The notes under the pieces: model-generated
Seen by the model: only the letters and a program-made list of their open reading frames with translations
Database searches by the model: none
Told to the model about the DNA's origin: nothing
Source of the DNA: Acinetobacter sp. CFCC 10889
GTDB lineage: Bacteria > Pseudomonadota > Gammaproteobacteria > Pseudomonadales > Moraxellaceae
Direction: 5' to 3'
NCBI RefSeq assembly: GCF_003268395.1
Contig: NZ_LQXQ01000005.1
Span: 55,016-119,015, forward strand
Length of the DNA: 64,000 bases
Shown here: positions 18,775 through 28,138 of the stretch, one piece after another
Position numbering within the stretch: position 1 is the stretch's first letter
Layout: the number at the start of each line of letters is the position of its first letter
Program-made: the position numbers and the translations under genes

Positions 18775-20889
18775 CTAATCCACCAACCTTAATTTCTTTA
18801 ACCTCGCCCGAATCCCACCCTCTTTACGATTATGCCGTTTCGCAATTTCCTTAATCGACAACTTTTCATCCATAAAAGCATCAATCAAACGGACTTCCTC
18901 ATCCTCAGTCCATTTCTGCCCAATCATCGAATCATCCACTGTTTCTGTATTTGATGCTGAAATCTGCTCTTCAGCTTTTTCGATGCTTACCTCAACCGAA
19001 CTTTCAACAACCTCAACCTGACCAGCCGTTTGCTCATATATCTCTTTAATATCGGCAAGAAAGCCTTTATTTTCACAACCCAAAATAAACAGTTTATTCT
19101 GCGCACGTGTCATGCCCACATAAGCCAGTTTCCGCTCAGAATCTTGATCACGGTTTTCACCGATACGGGGCATATAATCCAGTCCCACAAAAAATACATG
19201 CGGAAACTCCAGTCCTTTAGAAGATTCAACATTCATGATCTTGATTGAGTTTTTGTTCAGATCCAGCCCTTTCTTTTCAGCACTGCTGAAAACCAGTTCA
19301 ACTTCAGTATCAGACATATAAGTACTGAGTCTGGACTTCAGTTCCGTCACAAAAATATCGTATTCAGCAGACTTTGCCTGTAACACGGCAATATCTTTCG
19401 GTGCTGTATCGGATTTAAGTAACTGACGAATTTTTCGGGCAATCAGATCAGCCAGGTGGCGCACATCATTTTCATGATAAATACTTGGATATTCCCCTGT
19501 TTTACACTCGCCTGTATCAGGATCTAAAACACGGTCATATTCATCACTGTTCTGCAAACTATCCATAGTTTTAGGATTTAAAAATGCTTTAGCAATATCC
19601 AGAATCTCTTTGGTATTGCGGTAACATTTATACAGTTCGACGGGCTTTTTCCCCTGCACCTGTAAACCTACAGAACGCCAGCTCGGTTTTTTACGGTTAA
19701 AAATATTCTGTGCAGGATCGTAGCAGAACAGAATATTATTAGTTTCAGCCTTCACCAACTGAGATAAACCAATAATCCATTCCTGAGCAAAATCCTGCCC
19801 TTCATCAATCAGAATAGCATCGTACTTTTCAGTTTCAGCCAGACCGCTCTGTTCCAGATGATCCAGCAAGATCTGCCCAACACGGCTGTTATAGTCTGTC
19901 TGCTTTTCATTTTTAAGCATGGACAGGTTTGCAGATGTGATCTGCTTGACCAAACCATGAAAGTTTCTGACTTCCAGTTTTTCATTAAAGTCATCGCCAA
20001 ACATGTGCCGTAAATGATTACACAGTGAATTGTTATAACAGACCACTAAAATTTTATATTCGGGATAAATCGTTTTTAAATATTTAGCACGGCAAGCCAA
20101 CACCAGCGTTTTGCCACTGCCAGCCACACCTTTTAAAATACGGTGTCCATCACCAATATTTTTCGCAATCGACTCCTGAGATAAATCAAGCGCTTTAACC
20201 TCCTGAGGCTCGACAACAAACAGTTCATCCTGCTTAAATTCATTGACTCTAATTTCGGGAAAAATCATATAACGTAGAAATTTTTCTTCTGCATAGGTCA
20301 GTGCTTCAAAAGGAAATGCGACCTCTTTAAATGCTGCAATCAATTTATTTTTAAATGTTTTATTTTCAGCAACCAGACGTAAGTCATCTTTATAAATGGT
20401 TTTATGTGCCGTTGTAATTGAAGGCAGGCTTAAGCCTATTTCATGGGCATCCTGTTCTTTCAGTTCGGTATAAATGACACAACTGCTGATCGGAAATTTG
20501 ACATTGCCCTGATAAGCTCCATTCTGCTGTAAAAATACCGCTGTCTTTTTAAATTGATTCAGAATATTCAGCATGCACTTACGCACCTGTTGCTCGGGGT
20601 TTTGTACAGGAACTGGCTTTGCATTATTTTTATTATAAAAACGCCCTGTAAAAATTTCGGGATTTAAGGTTTCAAAGCGTTCTTTAGACCAGTCTTTGAC
20701 TTCAATCACTAGCAAACCATGCTCAGGCAACCATACAATAAAATCGGTATAGCGGTTTAAAGCTTTAGGCTCATGCCAAATGATAGCATCATCATGCTGA
20801 AAAATAGTTTCAAGCAATTGATAAACCTTACGTTCCCCACTCGTTGCAGACTTTAGTTGTTGTATACTGGGAGGAATCAGTTCAGCCAC
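18775..20889 (-). CDS. NERD-domain UvrD/Rep-like helicase with C-terminal SANT-like domain
   Basis: The 704-residue protein starts at a GTG (20889). The N-terminal NERD domain (about residues 12-125) has IVWLPEHGLLVIEVKDW, an E-x-K nuclease-like motif. The superfamily 1 helicase core follows: Walker A GVAGSGKT, Walker B LIDEGQDF, the motif near CYDPAQNIF, SSKGLEFPHVFFVGLD and KLAYVGMTRAQNKL. The last ~50 residues (WTEDEEVRLIDAFMDEKLSIKEIA) look like a Myb/SANT helix-turn-helix, probably for DNA contact. NERD-helicases act on DNA and are frequent in accessory islands; a defence or repair role is inferred. It is next to a DUF559 nuclease on the same strand and near repeats. Confidence 0.88.
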   Translation of the reverse strand: MAELIPPSIQQLKSATSGERKVYQLLETIFQHDDAIIWHEPKALNRYTDFIVWLPEHGLLVIEVKDWSKERFETLNPEIFTGRFYNKNNAKPVPVQNPEQQVRKCMLNILNQFKKTAVFLQQNGAYQGNVKFPISSCVIYTELKEQDAHEIGLSLPSITTAHKTIYKDDLRLVAENKTFKNKLIAAFKEVAFPFEALTYAEEKFLRYMIFPEIRVNEFKQDELFVVEPQEVKALDLSQESIAKNIGDGHRILKGVAGSGKTLVLACRAKYLKTIYPEYKILVVCYNNSLCNHLRHMFGDDFNEKLEVRNFHGLVKQITSANLSMLKNEKQTDYNSRVGQILLDHLEQSGLAETEKYDAILIDEGQDFAQEWIIGLSQLVKAETNNILFCYDPAQNIFNRKKPSWRSVGLQVQGKKPVELYKCYRNTKEILDIAKAFLNPKTMDSLQNSDEYDRVLDPDTGECKTGEYPSIYHENDVRHLADLIARKIRQLLKSDTAPKDIAVLQAKSAEYDIFVTELKSRLSTYMSDTEVELVFSSAEKKGLDLNKNSIKIMNVESSKGLEFPHVFFVGLDYMPRIGENRDQDSERKLAYVGMTRAQNKLFILGCENKGFLADIKEIYEQTAGQVEVVESSVEVSIEKAEEQISASNTETVDDSMIGQKWTEDEEVRLIDAFMDEKLSIKEIAKRHNRKEGGIRARLKKLRLVD

Positions 20890-21222
20890 GTGAATCTTTG
20901 CTCTTGATTAAAAATTGATTTTTAAATTATATGCATTTATGCGATACATTTCAAAATTTAAACAAATAATTCATGAATTTATATAGACCAAATAATATAA
21001 ATTAAAATTTGATAGCATAAAATTCATAACTTTTAGTGCAATATCATAGAGAAAGGATTAATCAATACGTTACTACATCCTTTTTAATACCTATTCATAA
21101 ATTATGATGTATCAACAAAAATGACTTAAATTGATTATAAGAAATTGTATAATTATTCTACATATAAACATACATTTTCCCCCAATATTCGTAATGGAAT
21201 ATTGGGGGTGGTATATCACACA
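20890..21222. other. Intergenic region with one long hairpin
   Basis: An AT-rich 333-bp spacer. It holds the upstream region of the helicase gene and, at its right end, the 12-bp inverted repeat listed separately. I see no credible ORF. Confidence 0.5.
21179..21208. repeat. Perfect 12-bp inverted repeat after the cold-shock gene
   Basis: CCCCCAATATTC and GAATATTGGGGG are separated by six bases. It lies 15 bp past the stop of the cold-shock gene, where a terminator or 3'-end stabiliser would be. Neither strand shows a proper T-run after the stem. Confidence 0.6.
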
Positions 21223-21516
21223 TCACTTTCTGAAATTAGACAACAAAGTATTGGTAATCGCATTATTATGCTTCACGACTTTGGTCTTTTTCGCCTTTGC
21301 TGAATTATCTTCTACGCGCTCAATTTTCATGGCACGAGGTTTACCATCATTATCTACAACAACAAATTTCACACGTTCATTCCGTTTCGGCTCACCATCA
21401 GCAAGGGGAAAATCAGAGATATGAAAGAAAATATCTTCCTCTGCTCCACCGATAAAACCAAAACCTCTATCAGCATGATACTGCTTAATTTTGCCTTGTT
21501 GAAATTCAGTTTTCAT
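21223..21516 (-). CDS. Cold-shock domain protein with basic C-terminal tail
   Basis: A single-stranded nucleic-acid-binding protein. Residues 6-68 form a cold-shock domain with RNP1 (DRGFGFI) and RNP2 (DIFFHIS). About 30 residues then form a Lys-rich tail (SAKAKKTKVVKHNN). At 97 residues it is longer than a CspA-type protein (about 70). The upstream leader is short and no long CspA-type 5' UTR is obvious. The role is likely as an RNA chaperone; whether it is cold-induced is not shown. Confidence 0.9.
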   Translation of the reverse strand: MKTEFQQGKIKQYHADRGFGFIGGAEEDIFFHISDFPLADGEPKRNERVKFVVVDNDGKPRAMKIERVEDNSAKAKKTKVVKHNNAITNTLLSNFRK

Positions 21517-21632
21517 TTATATGCTCATCACATTTTACAATTGTCTCATTATACCCATCTTCAAAAATGATCAGAGAAAATAAATACAAATACTCGTTGA
21601 AATCAGGCGAATTTTACAACTACATACGATTT

Positions 21633-22112
21633 TTAAAGCCGATCCACAAATAACACACCATTTAAATGATCCACCTCATGTTGCACAATCCGTGCAGGAA
21701 AACCTGAAAATGCAGTTTCGACCGCCTCACCCGACAAAGTCTGATAACGCACCCGAATATATTCCGCACGTGCGACTTCACCACGTTCATTTGGCACACT
21801 CAAACAACCCTCTTCACCCCAAAGTGTAGTATCTGAAAAAGATAAAATCTCAGGATTAACCATGACAACCGCATCCATCTCAGGTGCATCAGGATAACGA
21901 GGATTTGAGCGTGATGCCACGATGATCACTCTTTTGGAAATATACACTTGCGGGGCTGCAATGCCCACGCCATTTCTCTCTAACATGGTGGCATGCAGTG
22001 CAGCAGTCAATTGTTGCAACCATTCACTGCCAAATTCAGTTTCAGCCACAGGTGCAGCAGTGATCGCTAAAACCGCTTCTCCACGTTGAGCCACAGGTAA
22101 AATCACAGCCAT
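21633..22112 (-). CDS. def: Peptide deformylase
   Basis: Removes the formyl group from the N-terminal Met of new proteins. All three motifs are present: GVGIAAPQ, EEGCLSVP (metal Cys) and QHEVDHLNG (HExxH metal His and catalytic Glu). The 159 residues lack a long C-terminal helix. It is not beside fmt, so it is probably the secondary deformylase of the genome (inferred from location). Confidence 0.93.
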   Translation of the reverse strand: MAVILPVAQRGEAVLAITAAPVAETEFGSEWLQQLTAALHATMLERNGVGIAAPQVYISKRVIIVASRSNPRYPDAPEMDAVVMVNPEILSFSDTTLWGEEGCLSVPNERGEVARAEYIRVRYQTLSGEAVETAFSGFPARIVQHEVDHLNGVLFVDRL

Positions 22113-22239
22113 ACATTTTCTCTTGTAATCAAAATTATCTATTCAATACTGTTCAAAATGATGAATAAAATAAATCATTTTAAGTATAGCTTCAGTTAGA
22201 CACGCCATACTGATTTTTTCAGTAAAGTATAGCGAAAAA

Positions 22240-22443
22240 ATGAATGTCAGCATTTTATTATTGGGTGTTTTATTTAGCTCAATTGGCTTAGGCTATTTTA
22301 TTTATGGAAAAAAGCAACAACGCATCATAGTTTTGCTATCTGGCATTGCATTGATGATGTATCCCTATTTTATTGACAATATCATGTTATTGATCAGTGT
22401 AGGACTTGTATTAATGACTGTGCCCAAATGGGTCAAAATTTAG
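22240..22443 (+). CDS. Small membrane protein (67 aa)
   Basis: It has hydrophobic stretches at about residues 3-22, 29-46 and 47-60, separated by the basic turn GKKQQR, so two to three membrane segments. No named function is recognised. The start ATG at 22240 has only AGCGAAAAA upstream. It is single and convergent with the GGDEF gene. Confidence 0.7.
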   Translation: MNVSILLLGVLFSSIGLGYFIYGKKQQRIIVLLSGIALMMYPYFIDNIMLLISVGLVLMTVPKWVKI

Positions 22444-22469
22444 AAATAAGTGCTGTGCTAAAAAGCCTA

Positions 22470-23645
22470 TCATTGTGGCAAGACATCTTCTTGATGCTCC
22501 ATTTCAGTATAATATCGTACCTGATTTCGCCCTTTATGCTTTGCCAAATATAAAGCTTGATCTGCTTGGCGTAGTACCAATTCTTTGCTTTTATTTATAT
22601 CCGATCTTGCCACACCAAAACTGGCGGTCACATGTAGTTTATGATGTAAGTCTAATAGGATTGGTTCTCGCTCAATCAGTTTTCGGCATTGCTCCGCAAT
22701 CGCAATCACATGCTCCTCGGTTTTATTTTGCAAAATCAACAAGAACTCTTCGCCACCAAAACGCCCCGCCATATCATCTTCGGCTAAATGTAAATCTAAC
22801 AATTTCGCCACTTTGGTCAGCACCAAATCACCAACATCATGCCCATAAGTATCATTGATCATTTTAAAATGATCTAAATCAAGTAAAACCAAAGTATAAG
22901 ATGTTTGTTCAAGCTGCATGGTACTTAAACGTTGTGCAAGGCTACGGCGGTTAAAAATATTGGTCAGTGGATCAAGCAAACTCATCGTTTGAATGTGTGC
23001 CTCACGATTACGCCACTGGGTCAGTAAAATCTCGAACAGTACAATCGAAAATATGAGAATTGGAAATGACAAAATGAGCATACTGCATACCCAAAATGGA
23101 TTTTCCGATAATATCGTACTGTTGAGTTCCTGACTAAATAATGGCGCATAAGGTATGCGTTCTAAACTACTGAGAACTATACAACTCAGCATGAATATAG
23201 TAACGGGAACAGCTGTGCTATAAATGATTTTACGGTCGAATAAGACTACACCTACTGAAATCAGACTGACATAACTGCCGATGGTTGCAGGACTAATAAT
23301 TCCGACATTAAATCCGCCATAAATCAAAGTCGAACCAAAATAAAAAATACAAATATAGGGAAAATAATGTTTGATCCATGTATTATTTTTAAATTTCCAG
23401 CTAATAAATGCTAAGCATAAATATAAAAAGAAAATGATAATTGAAATGATAAGATGTGAAGAAAATAAATCTACATTCATCCAATATTTTAACGTAGGGA
23501 AATTAAAAACAAAGAGATACCATAAAATCCATAGAAGATAGTTTAAAGCACCTAAAATCAGTACTAAGCAACATTTTGTGAGTATATTCCAATTTAGAAT
23601 AATATCCCCACCTATAAACTCACTGAATTTTCCCCACACTTTCAT
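22470..23645 (-). CDS. Membrane-bound diguanylate cyclase (GGDEF)
   Basis: Makes the second messenger c-di-GMP from two GTP. The N-terminal half has about six to seven hydrophobic segments, likely a membrane sensor domain. The C-terminal ~165 residues form a GGDEF domain: DPLTNIFNRRSL, LLDLDHFKMINDTYGHDVGD and the active-site signature GRFGGEEF. No I-site RxxD is seen before GGEEF, because the five-residue upstream position reads LAEDD. A GTG at 23714 is in frame, but the ATG at 23645 gives a cleaner N-terminus. No EAL domain. Confidence 0.9.
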   Translation of the reverse strand: MKVWGKFSEFIGGDIILNWNILTKCCLVLILGALNYLLWILWYLFVFNFPTLKYWMNVDLFSSHLIISIIIFFLYLCLAFISWKFKNNTWIKHYFPYICIFYFGSTLIYGGFNVGIISPATIGSYVSLISVGVVLFDRKIIYSTAVPVTIFMLSCIVLSSLERIPYAPLFSQELNSTILSENPFWVCSMLILSFPILIFSIVLFEILLTQWRNREAHIQTMSLLDPLTNIFNRRSLAQRLSTMQLEQTSYTLVLLDLDHFKMINDTYGHDVGDLVLTKVAKLLDLHLAEDDMAGRFGGEEFLLILQNKTEEHVIAIAEQCRKLIEREPILLDLHHKLHVTASFGVARSDINKSKELVLRQADQALYLAKHKGRNQVRYYTEMEHQEDVLPQ

Positions 23646-23920
23646 TTCAGTCTGCCATTTTGACTTATTTACTGATACTCTTTGATCAACCCCTAATAAA
23701 ATGCAAAAAATCACATTATTAGAAATAAAAATCTAATATATCAAAATATATTGATAATATTTTTCATCATTTTAAATGCATATCAATATTCTATAATTTC
23801 AAATATTTCACACTAAAAATACATACTTTTCAAATGAAATCATAAATTCAATTATTAAACTAAGCAATCATATTGTGATTGAATATACGATATAAATCTT
23901 ACCCTGTGATCATAATCAAT

Positions 23921-24199
23921 CTACTTTTTACCTATTTTCCCCATATAGACTTTCAACTGTGAAGTATATTCAATAATTAAATAAACATCCCGATATTCAA
24001 TACAAATATCAAATTCATCTGCACCATCGTCCAAGCCTGTGACAGTCCATGTTGTTCCATTTGGAAATTCATTCAACCACGTTGCTTTATAAAAATCTGA
24101 TACCGAATCAAAATTTAGATATTGCTCAGGTTTGGCGATGATTTTCTCAGCCAATTGTTGAAACTTTTGCTTTTGCATCGCAATCAAATCAATCAACAT
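23921..24199 (-). CDS. Hypothetical protein (92 aa), downstream of pnuC
   Basis: A small soluble protein rich in aromatic and acidic residues (DDGADEFDICIEYRDVYLIIEYTSQ). It has an N-terminal helix and a predicted beta-rich second half. It starts 12 bp after the pnuC stop, so it is probably co-transcribed with it. The family is not recognised. Confidence 0.65.
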   Translation of the reverse strand: MLIDLIAMQKQKFQQLAEKIIAKPEQYLNFDSVSDFYKATWLNEFPNGTTWTVTGLDDGADEFDICIEYRDVYLIIEYTSQLKVYMGKIGKK

Positions 24200-24211
24200 T
24201 TTACGACCATC

Positions 24212-24784
24212 TTAGACATTCAAAGCTTGTTTATGTCGAACCTGTGTCCATTGCCACCAACCAAAGGCTGCCAATGCCACCAATGCCGCATACAAAGCTG
24301 CCGTAAGAAATAAATCTTTATAAAGAAACATACCGACATAAATAATATCGACAAAAACCCACAGCACCCAAGTCGCAATATGTTTACGACTTGTCCAATA
24401 AGTTGCCAACAAGCTAAATGCTGCCAATTGTGAATCCAACCATGGTAAAGCTGCATCTGTGAACGTATGCAATGACCAACCAAAGACAAAACCACCCACG
24501 GCTGCCAAGATCATTTGCCCAACCACAAGCTGTATTGTAATAGGTTCTATACAAATCTCATGGTCTTGTTGTTTACCTTTGAGCCAATGATAAAAACCAT
24601 AAAAATGCATACTCACAAAGAAAAATTGTAAAATGGTTTCGCCATACAATTTATATTCGTAGAATAAATAAGCATATAAAAAACAGGCAACGATATTAAA
24701 TAACCAACACCACATATTTCGCTTAATGGTCAATGCCACCCCGATGACACTGATGATCACGGAAAATATTTCTAATGGCGACAT
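24212..24784 (-). CDS. pnuC: Nicotinamide riboside transporter PnuC
   Basis: Facilitates uptake of nicotinamide riboside for NAD salvage. The 190-residue protein has about seven membrane segments and the family motifs. These are the early NMWCWLFNIVACFLYAYLF block, LQFFFVSMHFYGFYHW, and WVFVDIIYVGMFLYKDL near the C-terminus. The conserved W/N/Y residues line the substrate path in known structures. The start is the ATG at 24784. It likely forms a transcript with the 92-codon gene. Confidence 0.93.
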   Translation of the reverse strand: MSPLEIFSVIISVIGVALTIKRNMWCWLFNIVACFLYAYLFYEYKLYGETILQFFFVSMHFYGFYHWLKGKQQDHEICIEPITIQLVVGQMILAAVGGFVFGWSLHTFTDAALPWLDSQLAAFSLLATYWTSRKHIATWVLWVFVDIIYVGMFLYKDLFLTAALYAALVALAAFGWWQWTQVRHKQALNV

Positions 24785-25078
24785 GTGCGGGCTACCCTGA
24801 TGAGGAAGTGCTTATTATGAAAAAATACCCTGTGAATGCAAGATAAATTCACAGATTGGTTTATATTTTTTGCACAGTCGAAAGCCAACTCTTTTCAGCA
24901 CTCCCCTGCCTTTGCGACTTCATGTTGCAACACATCTCACCATTCTATTTTCAACAAAATATGCTATCACTGTAGACGAAGCAGTCACTTCTTTGCATTT
25001 GACAGTTTTCTAACGATCGTTTAAAAACTTAAATAACAGCTGATTTTCAACTCAATCAAAATTAAAGAGAGAACAACA

Positions 25079-25864
25079 ATGTCTACACAAGGAAAAGTTA
25101 GTCGTGAAATCCGTGGTCATATTTTTTTAATCGGATTGGATCGTGCTGAAAAGCGCAATGCTTTCGACAGTCACATGATCGAAGATTTATCGTTGGCACT
25201 GACCGAATACGAAAGCAATCCTGAACTGCGCTGTGCTGTGGTTTTTGCGCATGGTGATCATTTTACCGCAGGCTTGGATTTGGTTGAGTTACAGCCCAAA
25301 CTTGCCGATGGTGTATTTAACTTCAACGATGATATTGTCAATCCTTGGGGAACTGTTGGTCGCCAACGTACAAAACCATTGGTCACTGCGGTTCAAGGCT
25401 ACTGTTATACCGCAGGCATTGAATTGATGTTGAACTCGGACATCGTGGTTGCCCATGAAAATACCCAATTTACCCAAATTGAAGTGCAACGTGGCATTTT
25501 ACCGTTCGGTGGAGCAACAGTACGCTTTGTGCAAGCAGCAGGTTGGGCAAAAGCCATGAAATATGTGCTGACAGGTGATTTGTTCTATGCACAAACGGCG
25601 TATGAAATGAATTTGGTCACAGAAGTGGTTGAAGGCAATAATCAATTGATTCGTGCCATTGAATTGGCTGAACGCATTGCACAAGCTGCGCCACTTGCTG
25701 TGCAGGCTGCACTGAAATCTGCACATCAAGCATTTCTGCAAAGTCCTGAAGCCGCCTTTGCCAATTTGCAAGATTTACTGACCCCATTACTTGCCTCTGA
25801 AGATGCACAAGAAGGTGTCATGGCAATGTTGCAACGTCGTGCACCGCAATTTAAAGGGAAATAA
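25079..25864 (+). CDS. Enoyl-CoA hydratase/isomerase family protein
   Basis: A crotonase-fold enzyme acting on acyl-CoA thioesters. The 261 residues include RAEKRNAFD and HFTAGLDL (oxyanion hole and CoA loop). QGYCYTAGIELMLNSDIVVA and QIEVQRGILPFGGA follow. The second catalytic Glu position of classical hydratases is replaced here, because the block reads GIELML...QRGILPFGG. The exact reaction (hydratase, isomerase or other) is therefore open. A clear AAAGAGAGAA ribosome site precedes the ATG. Single gene. Confidence 0.88.
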   Translation: MSTQGKVSREIRGHIFLIGLDRAEKRNAFDSHMIEDLSLALTEYESNPELRCAVVFAHGDHFTAGLDLVELQPKLADGVFNFNDDIVNPWGTVGRQRTKPLVTAVQGYCYTAGIELMLNSDIVVAHENTQFTQIEVQRGILPFGGATVRFVQAAGWAKAMKYVLTGDLFYAQTAYEMNLVTEVVEGNNQLIRAIELAERIAQAAPLAVQAALKSAHQAFLQSPEAAFANLQDLLTPLLASEDAQEGVMAMLQRRAPQFKGK

Positions 25865-25928
25865 GCTTTATTTTTCATAATTTTTCATAAATTAATCAAC
25901 TTTATAGCAATGCCAATAACATTGCGAT

Positions 25929-25965
25929 GATCACGTTTGGTGAGATCTAATCGCTTGACGTGATC
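25929..25965. promoter_or_regulatory. Inverted repeat GATCACGT...ACGTGATC, possible operator
   Basis: Two perfect 8-bp arms (25929-25936 and 25958-25965) are 21 bp apart, about 93 bp before the hydrolase start at 26058. It could be bound by the TetR protein encoded just after that hydrolase. The wide spacing is unusual, so this is a weak call. Confidence 0.3.
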
Positions 25966-26057
25966 GCACTGATGAATAGTGAAATTATGATCAAAAATAA
26001 GTTTTTTACTCAGTTCAGCTCAAAGTGCGACAACTCAGAGAAATACAAAGTAGAGAA

Positions 26058-26957
26058 ATGATGATGCAAAATCTACAACGACATACAAATACAGTAAATT
26101 TCACCACAGAACAGATGACATTTCAGGCTTTAGATGGCTATGTTTTAGGCGGAATGCTGTACTCACCTACAACAACGATCCAAGCCAAAATTATTGTATC
26201 GAGTGCAACAGGTGTGCCACAGCCGTTTTATCGTCGTTTTTCTGAATATGCGACACAGCAAGGCTTTCAGGTTTTAACATTTGATTATCGAGGTGTAGGT
26301 GCATCCTCACCAAAAAGCTTAAAAGGTTTTAAAATGTCCTATCTCGATTGGGGCAAACTCGACCTTGCAGGTGCAATCGACTATTTCTCAGATGAAGAAT
26401 TACCTTTATTTGTTGTCGGACATTCTTATGGTGGACAAGCACTTGGCTTAACCCCAAATCATCATAAAGTCACCGCCATGTATTGCTTTGGTACAGGTGC
26501 AGGTTGGCATGGTTATATGCCATTCAAAGAAAAACTGAAAGTTCAAGTGATTTGGAATATTGTTTTTCCCCCCATGGTTGCCGTTACAGGTTATTTACCA
26601 TGGAGCAAGTTCAATATGGGTGCAGATCTTCCCAAAGGCGTGTATGAGCAATGGCGTAAATGGTGCAAGAATCCGACTTATTTCTTCGATGACCCTGAAC
26701 AAGCTGAACTCAAACCACTGTATGCACAAGTCCAAACGCCAATTTATGCAGTTGCAGCACTTGATGATGATTGGGCTTTGCCAAGTTCACGTTATGCATT
26801 TATGCAACATTATCAGCAAGCTGAAATGCATTACATCAACATCTCAGCAGATCAGTTTGGCTTAAAACAGATTGGGCATATGGGCTATTTCCGTAAGGGT
26901 TCAGAAGCAATTTGGGATAAAATATTAGAGACTTTTATAGTGAATTATATCGCTTAA
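26058..26957 (+). CDS. Alpha/beta hydrolase
   Basis: About 299 residues starting at a run of three ATGs (26058/26061/26064); the exact start is uncertain, and the in-frame GTG at 26025 is unlikely. It has the fold features QVLTFDYRGVGASS, the nucleophile elbow GHSYGGQALG, an acid in AALDDDWALP and a His in IGHMGYFRKG. The substrate is unknown; the group resembles general COG4757-type hydrolases. It is followed 27 bp later by a TetR gene on the same strand, so it is likely controlled by, or co-expressed with, that regulator. Confidence 0.88.
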   Translation: MMMQNLQRHTNTVNFTTEQMTFQALDGYVLGGMLYSPTTTIQAKIIVSSATGVPQPFYRRFSEYATQQGFQVLTFDYRGVGASSPKSLKGFKMSYLDWGKLDLAGAIDYFSDEELPLFVVGHSYGGQALGLTPNHHKVTAMYCFGTGAGWHGYMPFKEKLKVQVIWNIVFPPMVAVTGYLPWSKFNMGADLPKGVYEQWRKWCKNPTYFFDDPEQAELKPLYAQVQTPIYAVAALDDDWALPSSRYAFMQHYQQAEMHYINISADQFGLKQIGHMGYFRKGSEAIWDKILETFIVNYIA

Positions 26958-26984
26958 TACATTTCACCTCACCAATGGATCACC

Positions 26985-27548
26985 ATGCGCCCACAGAAAC
27001 TGACCACTGAACACATGCTCAATACTTGCGCCCTGCAATTTAAAACCCATGGCTATGCAGGTACGAGCATGGAAATGTTGGCACAAGCCTGTGGACTGAC
27101 GAAGGCAGCATTTTATTACCATTTTCCCAATAAACACGCCTTGCTCATGCATGTTCTTGAACACACCCACCTCTACCTCAATCAACATCTGTTTGCCGTA
27201 GTGACAGCGAGCGATCAACAGCCCACAGCTATTTTTCAACACATACACCAACATGCAGTACAATTTTTCAGCTATGAAGTGACAGGCTGTTTGATCGGCA
27301 TTATTTCAGTCGAATCACATGATATTTCAAATGAAGTGGTCGAAAAAATTCGAGCTATTTTTCAGGATTGGCAAGCCGCTTTTGCTCAGTTATTTCAGTA
27401 TCAACATGACTCGGAGCAAGCACAAAATTTGGCGAAAATCAGCATTGCAGACTATGAAGGGGCAATTTTGATGACCCGTTTATATGATGATGCTTTTTAT
27501 TTGGAACAGGTTGAACAACGAATTTTAAAGCTACTGAAATCCATTTAA
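26985..27548 (+). CDS. TetR-family transcriptional regulator
   Basis: The 187-residue protein has an N-terminal helix-turn-helix (about residues 10-55) with the typical GYAGTSMEMLAQACGLTKAAFYYHFPNKHALL. The C-terminal ligand domain resembles the TetR_C group of AcuR/YxaF-like repressors. It shares an operon with the alpha/beta hydrolase (27-bp gap). The effector is unknown. Confidence 0.92.
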   Translation: MRPQKLTTEHMLNTCALQFKTHGYAGTSMEMLAQACGLTKAAFYYHFPNKHALLMHVLEHTHLYLNQHLFAVVTASDQQPTAIFQHIHQHAVQFFSYEVTGCLIGIISVESHDISNEVVEKIRAIFQDWQAAFAQLFQYQHDSEQAQNLAKISIADYEGAILMTRLYDDAFYLEQVEQRILKLLKSI

Positions 27549-27617
27549 AATGGTGAGGCAAACTGAATAGATTATAGGTGGTGTTCTAAAAAGTATGCTA
27601 CTCAAACCATGACAGGA

Positions 27618-28070
27618 TTAGACTTCGATCTTAACTTCATCCTGATGCTCGACTCCGAAACGATCAACATGGGTATAAAAAATCCCATATTTTCCAACAT
27701 AATACTCTAAAGATTGTTGATGATAATTCCAGTAAATACACCATTCACCTAAATCAAATTCACCGATTTGACTGTTAGTTTTTGCAGGCATTTTATTTAA
27801 AAATTGCTGCTGAATCTGCTCTGCTTGATCAATGTATTGTGATTGTAAACGCTGCTCAAAAAACATTTTTGCAATATCATCAAACAATAATTGTTCTTCA
27901 TCACTATATGCTATGGGCTCTATTTTACTTTCAACGATTTTAGGCTGTATAGGATCTTTAAAAGGTTTAAATGTGGAGGGTTTAAGCTTGGAAATCTGCT
28001 GTTTAGCAATCATTCGATACAGCAAAAAGATCACAACGCTAGCGATGATCAAAAGCAACAGCAATTTCAT
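27618..28070 (-). CDS. Membrane-anchored hypothetical protein (150 aa)
   Basis: One N-terminal hydrophobic helix (residues 2-20) is followed by a basic/Pro-rich linker and a soluble domain. That domain includes EEQLLFDDIAKMFFEQRLQSQ and a conserved-looking GEFDLGEWCIYWNYHQQSLEYYVGKYG. No family is recognised. It is 68 bp downstream of the 28139 gene and on the same strand, so the two may be expressed together. Confidence 0.7.
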   Translation of the reverse strand: MKLLLLLIIASVVIFLLYRMIAKQQISKLKPSTFKPFKDPIQPKIVESKIEPIAYSDEEQLLFDDIAKMFFEQRLQSQYIDQAEQIQQQFLNKMPAKTNSQIGEFDLGEWCIYWNYHQQSLEYYVGKYGIFYTHVDRFGVEHQDEVKIEV

Positions 28071-28138
28071 TTTTAAGCGCCTCTAAATTTATTTTTATCG
28101 TCTTTCAATATAAAGCACATGCACACCTATTTATCATT

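Noticed and set aside
21131..21424. Plus-strand open frame over the cold-shock gene
   Set aside because: It is antisense to a clear CSD protein, with no ribosome site or recognisable sequence.
24836..25024. 62-codon frame before the enoyl-CoA hydratase gene
   Set aside because: No ribosome site, odd composition (many His, Cys and Phe), and it ends just before the promoter region of the next gene.
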